Source: Acidobacteriaceae bacterium UBA1307
Lineage (GTDB): Bacteria > Acidobacteriota > Terriglobia > Terriglobales > Acidobacteriaceae
Length of the DNA stretch: 64,000 bases
Assembly (NCBI GenBank): GCA_002307235.1
Contig: DBTV01000040.1
Coordinates: 1-64,000 of the forward strand
Direction of reading: 5' to 3'
A model generated the notes under the pieces. It saw only the letters and a program-made list of their open reading frames with translations. It did not search any database and had not been told where the DNA came from. Every line of letters starts with the position of its first letter. The stretch's first letter is position 1. Positions 42,660-50,566 of the stretch are shown here, piece after piece. Both the position numbers and the translations under genes were made by a program.

Positions 42660-43210
42660 GGCTCCACCTCCACATCCGGCTCGTTCCACAGAATCAGCGA
42701 CTGCGGCAGGCTCCAGAACACCAGCGCCAGCACGCACAGACACACCGCGCCAAAGTGCTGCCCCCACGCAAAGTTCCATGCGCTCAGCCCGGCAAAGAGC
42801 ACCACCATCGCCAGCGTCAGCCAGCGCGCCACTGTGTAGGCGACAAAGTGCATCCGGTCGCGCTCGTTGCGTTCGCGCTCGTCCAACGCCTCTTCTGTTG
42901 CCTGCGCGTCGCTTTTGCCGAAGAGCGTGCTCACACTCCCCTGCTCCTGCAGCGAGGCCCAGCGCACGCCGCGATACGGCTTCACCAGCCCGCCATGTTT
43001 CACTCCACCGAGCAACGGCGGAACGAAGAAGAGCAGCCAGAGCACATGCACAAAGTTGGCCGTATGCCTCTCGTTCCCTTCGTCCCAGGCGCACCAGAGC
43101 GCCAGCCCCAGCCATGCGCACACCACGATCCAGTAGCCCGCCACCAGCCAGCGCCGCGTCGCACGCCGCGCCAGTGATAGTCCGAAGGGCCGCACCATCT
43201 CCGAAATCAT
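42656..43210 (-). CDS. Tandem paralogous membrane protein, copy A
   Basis: 184 residues from ATG 43210, overlapping the XRE stop (ATGA). Four TM segments; shared elements are 'GGLVKPY', 'LDERERNERDRMHFVAY' and 'LPQSLILWNEPDVEVEP'. The acidic C-terminus is predicted on the cytoplasmic side. Function unknown; the constant tail in all three copies suggests a common partner. Confidence 0.7.
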   Translation of the reverse strand: MISEMVRPFGLSLARRATRRWLVAGYWIVVCAWLGLALWCAWDEGNERHTANFVHVLWLLFFVPPLLGGVKHGGLVKPYRGVRWASLQEQGSVSTLFGKSDAQATEEALDERERNERDRMHFVAYTVARWLTLAMVVLFAGLSAWNFAWGQHFGAVCLCVLALVFWSLPQSLILWNEPDVEVEP

Positions 43211-43485
43211 TGCCCGCCTCCCTTTCCGTACACCTGCTCGCTCAACGGCGTGAAGGGCTTGGTTGCAAAAACCGCTTCGAGCGGCAGAGCAAAATATTCC
43301 GCGATCTGAAAGGCCAGCTTCAGGCTCGGCCCATAGTCGCCGCGCTCCAAAAAGCCGATGGTCTGGTAGTTGACCCCCACCGCATCGGCCAGCTCCTGCC
43401 GACTCACCCCACGCTCAGCCCGCAGCACCGCGATGCGGTTGTAGATTCCGCCAGCCTCACCCGCGCCTTTTTCGTTTTCTTTCAC
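43207..43485 (-). CDS. XRE-family helix-turn-helix regulator
   Basis: 92 residues. The HTH 'IAVLRAERGVSRQELADAVGVNYQTIGFLERGDYGPSLKLAFQIAEYF' is of the short Cro/C1 type often paired with membrane proteins. First gene of a four-gene operon in which every junction overlaps (ATGA, GTGA, ATGA). A 14 bp near-palindrome TTGCGTTAACACAA at 43496-43509 lies between the -35 and -10 boxes of its promoter, so it probably represses itself. Confidence 0.85.
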   Translation of the reverse strand: MKENEKGAGEAGGIYNRIAVLRAERGVSRQELADAVGVNYQTIGFLERGDYGPSLKLAFQIAEYFALPLEAVFATKPFTPLSEQVYGKGGGQ

Positions 43486-43491
43486 GAAGGA

Positions 43492-43520
43492 AGTATTGCG
43501 TTAACACAACAAAAAGTCAA
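43492..43520 (-). promoter_or_regulatory. XRE operon promoter and operator
   Basis: Minus strand: TTGACT 43520-43515, 17 bp spacer, AATACT 43497-43492. The spacer holds TTGCGTTAACACAA (43496-43509), an inverted repeat with one mismatch, centred on GTTAAC. Confidence 0.6.
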
Positions 43521-43651
43521 TATAAAAAATCAAGAAAGGCGTGCCCCTCAGGTATTCCCCCAACAGGCCTCCATGCACACGCCGCTCGAAAATTTATCAA
43601 AATGGCGTTTAAAAATTAGCCAAACGGCGTATCTTGAAGATGGAGGCAGCC

Positions 43652-44086
43652 ATGGCGACAGCAACGGTTCCCGAGGTCCTCGGCGGCGAGGTGATTCTGG
43701 GCAGGCCGATGGGCAAAAGCGGCGCTCTGGCCGAACTGGTCCGCGAAGGACTCCCGGTGAAGGCGCTGTTTCTGTTGGCGGAGCGGATGGGCCTGCGTCA
43801 GGCAGAGATCTCTGAAAAAATCGGCATCCCACTGCGCACGCTCACCCGGCGCATCACACAAAATTCCCGGCTGACAGCCGCCGAGTCGGATCGCACAGTG
43901 CGGCTGGCGCAGGTCTATGCGACGGCGGCGGAGACGCTCGGCGACGGCGACAAGGCGGCGGCATGGCTCAAGACGCCGAATCGCGCCCTGCGTGGCGGAC
44001 GCCCGCTCGACCAGTTGGACACCGACCCCGGCGTCCGCGAGGTAGAAGAGGTTCTGGGCCGGATCGCCTACGGCGTGTACAGTTAA
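43652..44086 (+). CDS. Xre/MbcA/ParS-family antitoxin (DUF2384)
   Basis: 144 residues from ATG 43652 (GGAGG six bases upstream; a TTG at 43634 is in frame). HTH-like part 'LAERMGLRQAEISEKIGIPLRTLTRRI' and the DUF2384 toxin-binding C-terminus 'AAETLGDGDKAAAWLKTPNRALRGGRPLDQLDTDPGVREVEEVLGRIAYGVYS'. It neutralises the RES toxin encoded next and represses the operon. The direct repeat CAAAATGGCGT / CCAAACGGCGT just upstream (about 43595-43630) may be the operator. Confidence 0.9.
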   Translation: MATATVPEVLGGEVILGRPMGKSGALAELVREGLPVKALFLLAERMGLRQAEISEKIGIPLRTLTRRITQNSRLTAAESDRTVRLAQVYATAAETLGDGDKAAAWLKTPNRALRGGRPLDQLDTDPGVREVEEVLGRIAYGVYS

Positions 44087-44544
44087 TGCGTATCTGGCGC
44101 ATCTGCAAGGCGCGCTTTGCCGACGAGGCCTTTTCCGGCACGGGCGCGCGGCGCTTCGGCGGGCGATGGAACACGGCGGGCGTGCCGATGGTCTACGCCT
44201 CATCCTCGCTGGCGCTGGCGGCCATGGAGCTTTTCGTTCATCTGGAACCAAACCTGCAACCCGACGATCTGGTCTCGATTGCAGCCATACTGCCTGCGGG
44301 GGAGCCCGTCGAACGGCTCACGCCCAACGATCTGCCCCCCGCGTGGTGGACCGACGAACTTGCGCCACTGCGCGCCCTCGGCGACCAGAGGATTCGCGCC
44401 AAAGCCTCCCTGGCCCTCGAAGTTCCCTCAGCCGTGCTGCGCATGGAATGGAATGTGCTGGTCAATCCCCTGCACCCGGCCATCGCCCAAATCAAGGTCG
44501 AAGAGCCTCAACCCTTTCACTTCGACGCGCGGATGTTTCGCTAA
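44086..44544 (+). CDS. RES-domain toxin
   Basis: 152 residues, starting in the stop codon of the antitoxin (TAATG). RES family: Arg 'MRIWRICKARFADEAFSGTGARRFGGRWNTAGVPMVYASSSLALAAMELFVHL' contains the conserved R, Y/E and S region that binds NAD; the C-terminus 'EWNVLVNPLHPAIAQIKV' is typical. RES toxins deplete NAD+ in the cytoplasm. Together with DUF2384 antitoxin it is a complete type II module outside the island. Confidence 0.9.
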   Translation: MRIWRICKARFADEAFSGTGARRFGGRWNTAGVPMVYASSSLALAAMELFVHLEPNLQPDDLVSIAAILPAGEPVERLTPNDLPPAWWTDELAPLRALGDQRIRAKASLALEVPSAVLRMEWNVLVNPLHPAIAQIKVEEPQPFHFDARMFR

Positions 44545-44576
44545 AGCCAGTTCTCAACGAGACAACACATCCCTAA

Positions 44577-44720
44577 GTCAAAAAGATCAAGAATGGTTAT
44601 GCCGGCTATAACTCTCTCGAGCAAAAACACACAGATCGCACCAGAAGCAGGGTCATCATTGTGGCGGTTGTGGGAGCCCTCGCAGGCATCATCATCGCCG
44701 CCGCTACGGCCAAAAACTAA
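44577..44720 (+). pseudogene. Orphan C-terminal tail with TM segment
   Basis: After a stop at 44574, 47 codons read as a charged stretch followed by a clean TM helix ('RVIIVAVVGALAGIIIAAATAKN') but contain no ATG, GTG or TTG at the beginning. It may be the 3' end of a lost gene next to the toxin module. A CAGACC/GGTCTG hairpin without U-run follows at about 44740. Confidence 0.25.
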
Positions 44721-44790
44721 AACCCGCACAACGACAAAATCCCCCAGACCCGGGCTTCAGGTCTGAGGGACTCAGTGCTCCAGCAGTTTT

Positions 44791-46230
44791 TTACTCGCCC
44801 AGCGCGAACTTCTTGCCGTCGGCAAGCAGCTTCGCTACCGACTCCTTCGAGCAGGTTTCGGTGTAGACGCGCAACAGGGGTTCGGTGCCGCTGGCGCGGA
44901 AGAGAATCCAGGTCTCGGCCGCGTTCGGCTTTGTGGCTGCCTCGGGGTTTTCGAGGAAGAGCTTCACGCCGTCGAGCGTCTCGGTACGCAGCAGCTTCAT
45001 GCCGCCGAGGGCGACCTCGCCCGGCTTCAGAGCCAGAGCGCGGGCAATCGCCGCCTTCTTCTGCTCGTCGGGAATGTGCAGGTCGACGCGACCGTACTGG
45101 TGCTCGCCGTACTCGGCCTGCAGGTCGGCGACCAACTGGCCCAGCGTCTTCTTCTCGTCGGCCATCACCTTGGCCAGCAGCAGCGAGTTCAGCAGCCCAT
45201 CGCGCTCGGGCAGGTGGCGCTGGAAGCCGATGCCGCCCGACTCCTCGCCGCCCATCAGAATCTCGCGCTCCAGCATGTAATCGCAGACGTACTTGAAGCC
45301 GATGCCGTGCTCGATCAGCTCGCGGCCATGCTTCTTGCAGATGCGGTCAAGCATCTTGGTCGTGTTGAAGGCGCGCGTCACCGCACCCGGCCAGTCGTTG
45401 TGATACTTCAGCACCCAGCTCAGCAGCACTGAATAGATCTTGTGCGGATCGACGAAGTTGCCGTTCTCGTCGGTCGCGCCAATGCGGTCCGCGTCGCCGT
45501 CCGTGCACAGGCCCGCGTCGCAGTGGTTGGCGACGACGGCCTCACCGAGCGCGCGAATATGCGGCTCAATCGGCTCGGGATGAATGCCGCCGAAGGTCGG
45601 GTCGGGGTTGGTGCGAATCGCCACGTGCTTAACGCCGAGCCGCTCGAAGATCGCAGGAATCAGTGTGCCGCCCGCGCCATACATTGCGTCGGTGGCAAAC
45701 TTCAGGCCGCTCTTGGCGATGGCGTCCAGATTGACGAAGCTCTCGATCGCCTTCAGATACTCGGGCAGAAAATCGACGACCGTGATCGCGGCAGGGGCGG
45801 CCGCCACGGGAATCGGCTTGTCGAGGAAGGTCTCGATCTCGGCGATCATCGAAGGCTTGCCCGAACCGCCGTACCAGCCCTTGTACTTGACGCCGTTCCA
45901 CTCGGCCGGATTGTGCGAACTGGTGATCATGATGCCGCCAGCGGCGCCGCGACCGCGCACGGCAAAGCTCAACGCCGGGGTCGGCGTCACGGCATTGGCC
46001 AACTGCACGGGGATGCCCGCTGCAGCCACCACCTGAGCGCAGGTCTCGGCAAAGGCCTTCGAGCCGAAGCGCGTATCGTAGCCAATACAAATGCCCTTGG
46101 CCGGGTCTTCCTTGGCGAGAACATAGGCGGCAATCGCCCCAGCGGCGATGCGCACATTCGCAAAGGTGAAATTGTCGGCGATAATCCCGCGCCAACCATC
46201 GGTTCCGAATTTAATTTGGGGATGGGACAT
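44791..46230 (-). CDS. Phosphoglucomutase/phosphomannomutase family protein
   Basis: 479 residues from ATG 46230. All alpha-D-phosphohexomutase motifs are intact: 'IKFGTDGWRGI', phosphoserine loop 'ITSSHNPAEWNGVKYK', Mg loop 'CTDGDADRIGATDENG', sugar loop 'GGEESGGIGF' and phosphate-binding 'FRASGTEPLLRVYTET'. It interconverts hexose 1- and 6-phosphates for cell envelope and glycogen synthesis. The GEESGG loop is typical of enzymes acting on glucose or mannose phosphates; exact preference cannot be decided. Confidence 0.9.
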   Translation of the reverse strand: MSHPQIKFGTDGWRGIIADNFTFANVRIAAGAIAAYVLAKEDPAKGICIGYDTRFGSKAFAETCAQVVAAAGIPVQLANAVTPTPALSFAVRGRGAAGGIMITSSHNPAEWNGVKYKGWYGGSGKPSMIAEIETFLDKPIPVAAAPAAITVVDFLPEYLKAIESFVNLDAIAKSGLKFATDAMYGAGGTLIPAIFERLGVKHVAIRTNPDPTFGGIHPEPIEPHIRALGEAVVANHCDAGLCTDGDADRIGATDENGNFVDPHKIYSVLLSWVLKYHNDWPGAVTRAFNTTKMLDRICKKHGRELIEHGIGFKYVCDYMLEREILMGGEESGGIGFQRHLPERDGLLNSLLLAKVMADEKKTLGQLVADLQAEYGEHQYGRVDLHIPDEQKKAAIARALALKPGEVALGGMKLLRTETLDGVKLFLENPEAATKPNAAETWILFRASGTEPLLRVYTETCSKESVAKLLADGKKFALGE

Positions 46231-46358
46231 AGCTGATATCAACTCTCGGGTGAAAAAGGTTTAACTTACGCCTCTAATAACTGGATTCAGCCTATCAGGA
46301 AAGGGAATGTCCCCTGCAAATTTGTCTCAATATCCGAGGATTTGCAGTCTGCCTCTCC

Positions 46359-47849
46359 CTAAATCGCGGCGAAATCGATAAATCCAAGTTCGGGGTTGGT
46401 CGAAACCAATCGCACCTGCACGCGGTCGCCCACGTCGAGCCCGTCGCCGCCTTCCACCAGCTTGCCTTCCACATGCGGAGTCAGCGTGCGCACAAAGACG
46501 CCATAGTGGTTCACGCCGGTCACAATGGCGCGATAGGTCTGCCCAATGTGCGCATGCAACACCACAGCGGCGATCCGCTTCTGCATCTCGCGCTCCACCT
46601 TGCGCGCGGCATCCTCCATGCGCGTGCAGCGCTCGGCAATGGCCTGCAAATCGTCGGCGGAATACGGCTGTGTCTTCTTCGCCAGCAGAGCCTTCAGAAT
46701 GCGCAAGGTCACCACATCCGGGAAGCGGCGATTGGGCGCAGTCGAATGCGTATAGTCCTGCACGGCGAGGCCAAAATGCCCTGGAGAAACCTCATCGGGG
46801 CGCACCAGCACGTACTCGCCCGGGCCCATCAACTTGACCACGGTCAGCGAAAGATCAGGAAAGTGATCGGGATCCTTGGCCTTGCGCAGCAGCAGAAAAT
46901 CATTGAGCGCCTTTGAGTCGGGCTCGGCCGGCAGCGTTGCGCCCAGCTTCTCGGCCACCTGCACAATCCGCTCCCAGCGCTTCGGCGTGCGCACAATGCG
47001 GCGGATGCTGGCGATGCCAGCCTCTTCAAACAGGCGCGCGATCACCCCATTGGCCGCCACCATGAACTCTTCAATCAGTGAGGTGGCACGGTTCTTCTCC
47101 AGTCGCAGAATCTCGACCGCCTCCTCGGCCTGCATCATCGGGCGCGTCTCAATCGTCTCCAGATCGAGCGCGCCATGCTGGTAGCGACTGCCGAGCATGC
47201 GTCGCGCCGCCTCGTCCTGCAACCGGATCTGCTCGGCCAGCTTTGCATTCGCCGCGATCTTCGCCGGTGCCGCTGCCTTGCCCGCCAGCCACGCACCCAC
47301 GCTCGGATAGGCCAGTTGCGCATGGTTGCGCACAATCGCGCGACAGGCCTTGCCGTCGCTCACCACGCCCGCCGCGTCCACGCGATACTCGATCACCATC
47401 GCCACGCGGTCCTCGTTTTCATTGAGCGAGGTCGCGCCTTCGCTCAACTCCACCGGCAGCATCGGAAAGACCCGCACGCCCACGTACACCGATGTCGTTT
47501 CGCTCAGCGCATGCGCGTCAAGCAGCGAGCCGCGATGCACGCGCGCATCCACGTCAGAGACGCCCACCAGCACGCGAATCCGCCCATCGGTCAGTTGCTC
47601 GGCCCACTCGATCTGGTCCAGATCCTTCGAGGTGTCATTGTCGATCGACGACCACAAAAGATGCCGCAGATCGCGCACCCCGCCCCCGGCCGAGCTCACC
47701 GACTGCTCGGCAATCACCGCCAGTTCGCGATCCGTGCCTTCGGGGAACTCCGGCTGAAAACCATGCTCGAGCATCGCTGCATGGGCCGCGGCAATCAGGT
47801 TAAAGTGGCTCGGACGCTGACGATCCTCCGGCGAATGATAGGTTCGCAT
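46359..47849 (-). CDS. RNase II/R-family 3'-5' exoribonuclease
   Basis: 496 residues: catalytic RNB domain from about residue 50 ('LWSSIDNDTSKDLDQIEWAE', with the acidic metal ligands) through 'YTHSTAPNRRFPDVVTLRILKALL', and one S1-like domain at the C-terminus ('YRAIVTGVNHYGVFVRTLTPHVEGKLVEG'). The N-terminal cold-shock domains of RNase R are missing, as in the short acidobacterial and plant-type RNB proteins. Cytoplasmic RNA decay. Monocistronic. Confidence 0.88.
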   Translation of the reverse strand: MRTYHSPEDRQRPSHFNLIAAAHAAMLEHGFQPEFPEGTDRELAVIAEQSVSSAGGGVRDLRHLLWSSIDNDTSKDLDQIEWAEQLTDGRIRVLVGVSDVDARVHRGSLLDAHALSETTSVYVGVRVFPMLPVELSEGATSLNENEDRVAMVIEYRVDAAGVVSDGKACRAIVRNHAQLAYPSVGAWLAGKAAAPAKIAANAKLAEQIRLQDEAARRMLGSRYQHGALDLETIETRPMMQAEEAVEILRLEKNRATSLIEEFMVAANGVIARLFEEAGIASIRRIVRTPKRWERIVQVAEKLGATLPAEPDSKALNDFLLLRKAKDPDHFPDLSLTVVKLMGPGEYVLVRPDEVSPGHFGLAVQDYTHSTAPNRRFPDVVTLRILKALLAKKTQPYSADDLQAIAERCTRMEDAARKVEREMQKRIAAVVLHAHIGQTYRAIVTGVNHYGVFVRTLTPHVEGKLVEGGDGLDVGDRVQVRLVSTNPELGFIDFAAI

Positions 47850-47916
47850 AGGCTCTCCTCGCTACAACTGCCCAGCCTATCATTGCAGACACTCCAACGG
47901 CATCGGCTCCCAGAGC

Positions 47917-47963
47917 AAAAAAACGCGCCCCACACCAGTGATCCGGTGCGGGGCGCTGCTTTT
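47917..47963 (-). terminator. Terminator of the cytochrome operon
   Basis: GCGCCCC-a-CACC (47925-47936) pairs with GGTG-c-GGGGCGC (47945-47956); on the minus strand it is followed by T7 (47923-47917). T-rich sequence on the other side makes it potentially bidirectional. Confidence 0.85.
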
Positions 47964-47977
47964 TGTGTGCCTGTGTT

Positions 47978-49447
47978 TTAGTGCGCAATGCCAAGGTCAG
48001 AGAGCACCTTCGGCTTCGACTCTTCGACGGCCAGCAGGTTGTGGCAATTCGCGCAATCCTGCGTGATCGTCTTGCCCGTCTTCGACGTGTGGTCGCCATC
48101 GTGGCAACGGAAGCAACCCGGATACGCCGTGTGCCCCAGGTTGTTCGGGTGCGTGCCCCAGGTCACCTTCATCTCCGGGAAGACGTTGCGCGCGTAGATC
48201 GCGTAGATCTGCGCTGCGGCCTGTTGTACCAGCCATCCCTTCGACTGCAGAACGTCAGGATGCTGCGAGCGATAGAACGCATTCAGTTGCTGCGCAATCT
48301 TCGCCTTCGCCTCGGCCTGGCTCGCGTAGTTGGCCTTGAGCAGTTCCAGACCTTCCTTGTGAATCCAGGGCAGCGAGGTGCTGATCGCACCATCACTCAG
48401 CGCCTGATTGATGCCCTCTTCCGGCGTCTGGAAGGTGTGCGTTGCGCGGTTGTGGCAGTCGATGCAATCCATCGTCCGGCGCTCACCCTTCGGCGTCGCG
48501 CCATTCAGCGCCGAAGCCGCAAAGGTCGTCTCCGTGCCATCGCCGTTGCGCCGCGTAACCCAGGGAATCGTCTGCCGGTCTGCCGAGCTGGCGATGTACT
48601 CCATGTGATTCAGGTGCACACCATGGATGCCGCTCAGATGCGAGAGCGAATCACGACCGCCGATGTGCAGCAGGACCACGGTCTGCGCCGCCGTGTTCGC
48701 TTCGTCGTCGGCATAGCTGGTTTTGACCAGCAGCTTGTCGCCCACGAACTTGGCCGGCGTGTGGCAGGACTCGCAGACCTCGCGCGCCGGCCGCAGGCTG
48801 GTCACCGGCGAGGGGATCGGCGTCGGATAATCGGGAATCAGCTTCGGCGCCAGCTTGGCAAACGGATGCAGCGTCACTTCCACAAGCTGCTTGGTGCCAT
48901 TCATCTTCGCGCGCACATAGGAGTCAATGCCCGAGCCCACGTGGCACTCCGTGCAAGCTACATTCGAGTGCGCCGAAACCTGATAGGCGGCAAACTCCGG
49001 CGCCATCACATGGCAGCTCTGCCCGCAGAACTGCGGCGAATCCATGTAGGAAACGCCCTTGTAACTGGCCAGCATCACGATCAGCATGTTGGCAATCGTC
49101 GCCACCAACACCACATCGAGACCATGCCGAAAAACATGATCGTTCAGGTCAATCGTGGGGAACACGGCCGGAATCTGCCCGGCCTTCTGCAGCTTTCTGC
49201 GGCGCAGAAAAACGCCGACAGGAATCAGCAGCAATCCAAGGATGAAAAATGCGGGCAGAATCAGAAAGAAGATGATGCCCAGATAAGGATTTCCATTTCC
49301 ATGGCCGAAAAGGTCGATCAGCCAGGAGCCAACCATCGTCAGCGCCGAGGCCGTCGTAATCGCGCCTCCCGCCAGACTGATGGGATTATTGCCGAAAAAC
49401 AGTGCTGGACGAATCCAGTTTTCACGAAATTGATTGAATGCTGACAC
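47978..49447 (-). CDS. Inner-membrane NapC/ImcH-like hexaheme cytochrome c
   Basis: 489 residues from GTG 49447; GGGAGG six bases upstream supports this over ATG 49468. Three TM segments in the first 120 residues, then a NapC/NirT-type periplasmic domain. The first heme site is CX3CH ('CGQSCHVM'), as in quinol-oxidising NapC/NrfH relatives, followed by CTECH, CESCH, CIDCH, CFRCH and CANCH, six in all. The architecture matches ImcH-type proteins of metal-reducing bacteria that pass electrons from quinol to periplasmic cytochromes. Last gene of the operon with the MtrA/MtrB-like pair; terminator at 47917. Confidence 0.88.
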   Translation of the reverse strand: MSAFNQFRENWIRPALFFGNNPISLAGGAITTASALTMVGSWLIDLFGHGNGNPYLGIIFFLILPAFFILGLLLIPVGVFLRRRKLQKAGQIPAVFPTIDLNDHVFRHGLDVVLVATIANMLIVMLASYKGVSYMDSPQFCGQSCHVMAPEFAAYQVSAHSNVACTECHVGSGIDSYVRAKMNGTKQLVEVTLHPFAKLAPKLIPDYPTPIPSPVTSLRPAREVCESCHTPAKFVGDKLLVKTSYADDEANTAAQTVVLLHIGGRDSLSHLSGIHGVHLNHMEYIASSADRQTIPWVTRRNGDGTETTFAASALNGATPKGERRTMDCIDCHNRATHTFQTPEEGINQALSDGAISTSLPWIHKEGLELLKANYASQAEAKAKIAQQLNAFYRSQHPDVLQSKGWLVQQAAAQIYAIYARNVFPEMKVTWGTHPNNLGHTAYPGCFRCHDGDHTSKTGKTITQDCANCHNLLAVEESKPKVLSDLGIAH

Positions 49448-49634
49448 GTTGTCCTCCCTCGTGTCCATACGCTCGCTTCAAGGCAAGCCCAAAGGCCGCT
49501 CCACCCGCAACAACCTGCGCACGATACCAGGCGAGTCGGCAAACAACAGGGGCCCAAGGAGACCAACCTGCAAACAGCAACAGCCCGACGCGCAGCTACG
49601 CCGCGAACCGGGCCATCACCAGAAAACCTGACGC

Positions 49635-49952
49635 TTACTTCAAGCCGTGGAAGTAGGCCGAAACAGCCTTGACCTGCGCATCGTTCAAGCCGGCCACCGG
49701 ATGCATCTTGCCCTTGCCGCTCTTGACCACCGCCTCGATCTGCACCGGCGTCAGCTTCTTGATCTCCGGATCGCTGACAGGCTTGATGCCCATCGCCTTC
49801 GCCATACCGGGGTTCGGGGTGCCGCTGGCACCGTGGCAGCTCTGGCACTTGGCCTTATAGACCGAAGCACCATCGGACTGCGCAAAGCTCATGCTGCTGG
49901 CCACCGCCAGCGTGCAAACGAGAGCAAACGAACTACACATGATTTTCTTCAT
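49635..49952 (-). CDS. Periplasmic monoheme cytochrome c, copy 2
   Basis: 105 residues from ATG 49952. Signal peptide 'MCSSFALVCTLAVASSMSFAQ', one heme motif in 'YKAKCQSCHG' and distal methionine region 'GKGKMHPVAG', a class I cytochrome c of about 85 mature residues. It is a close paralog of the gene upstream (107 residues). Likely a soluble shuttle between inner-membrane and outer-membrane cytochromes. Confidence 0.9.
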   Translation of the reverse strand: MKKIMCSSFALVCTLAVASSMSFAQSDGASVYKAKCQSCHGASGTPNPGMAKAMGIKPVSDPEIKKLTPVQIEAVVKSGKGKMHPVAGLNDAQVKAVSAYFHGLK

Positions 49953-50124
49953 CAAACAACTCCTTCCTTGATTACCGGCCATCGTGCGGCCCATGAACCT
50001 ACAGCACGCCCACGGGGATACAGGCGGCCGAACCGCAAACTGACCTTCTGGCTCCATTACACCTGCTCGCCGCGCGGTACGCAATCGTACAGGTGCCTGT
50101 GCAGGGGGTACAGTCAAAAAAAAC

Positions 50125-50448
50125 TCACTTGGCGAAGGAACGGAAATGGGCCACCGCCGCCTTGATCTCCGCATCCGACAACTTGCCCTTGTAGGCAGGC
50201 ATCTTGCCCACGCCATTTTTCGTCAACTCGATCATCTGCGCCTCGGACTTGGACTTGACCGCAGGGTCCGTCACCGGCTTGACCTGCATGGCCTTGGCCA
50301 TGGCCGGACTCGGAACGCCGGCCGCGCCGTGACAGCTCTGACATTTGGCCTTGTAGACCGCCTCGCCACCCGACTGGGCAAACGATGCAAGACAAACTGA
50401 AAAAACCGCAACCGCGAGCATCGCTCCGACTGAAACCGTTTTTCTCAT
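50125..50448 (-). CDS. Periplasmic monoheme cytochrome c, copy 1
   Basis: 107 residues from ATG 50448. Signal peptide 'AMLAVAVFSVCLASFAQ', heme motif 'YKAKCQSCHG', distal methionine in 'GVGKMPAYKG'. It shares heme motif, length and C-terminal 'AVAHF/AVSAYF' helix with the next gene, so the pair is a tandem duplication. It lies 118 bp after the MtrB-like porin stop. Confidence 0.9.
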   Translation of the reverse strand: MRKTVSVGAMLAVAVFSVCLASFAQSGGEAVYKAKCQSCHGAAGVPSPAMAKAMQVKPVTDPAVKSKSEAQMIELTKNGVGKMPAYKGKLSDAEIKAAVAHFRSFAK

Positions 50449-50566
50449 CGCGCTCTCCGCACTGCCGCTCGGTTCTGCTGCCACGCCCAGCTTCAGGCGC
50501 GAAAAAGGAGATGGACCCGCACGCGGGCCCACCCCCATCGGTACTACCCTAACCGCAGCTTCACGG

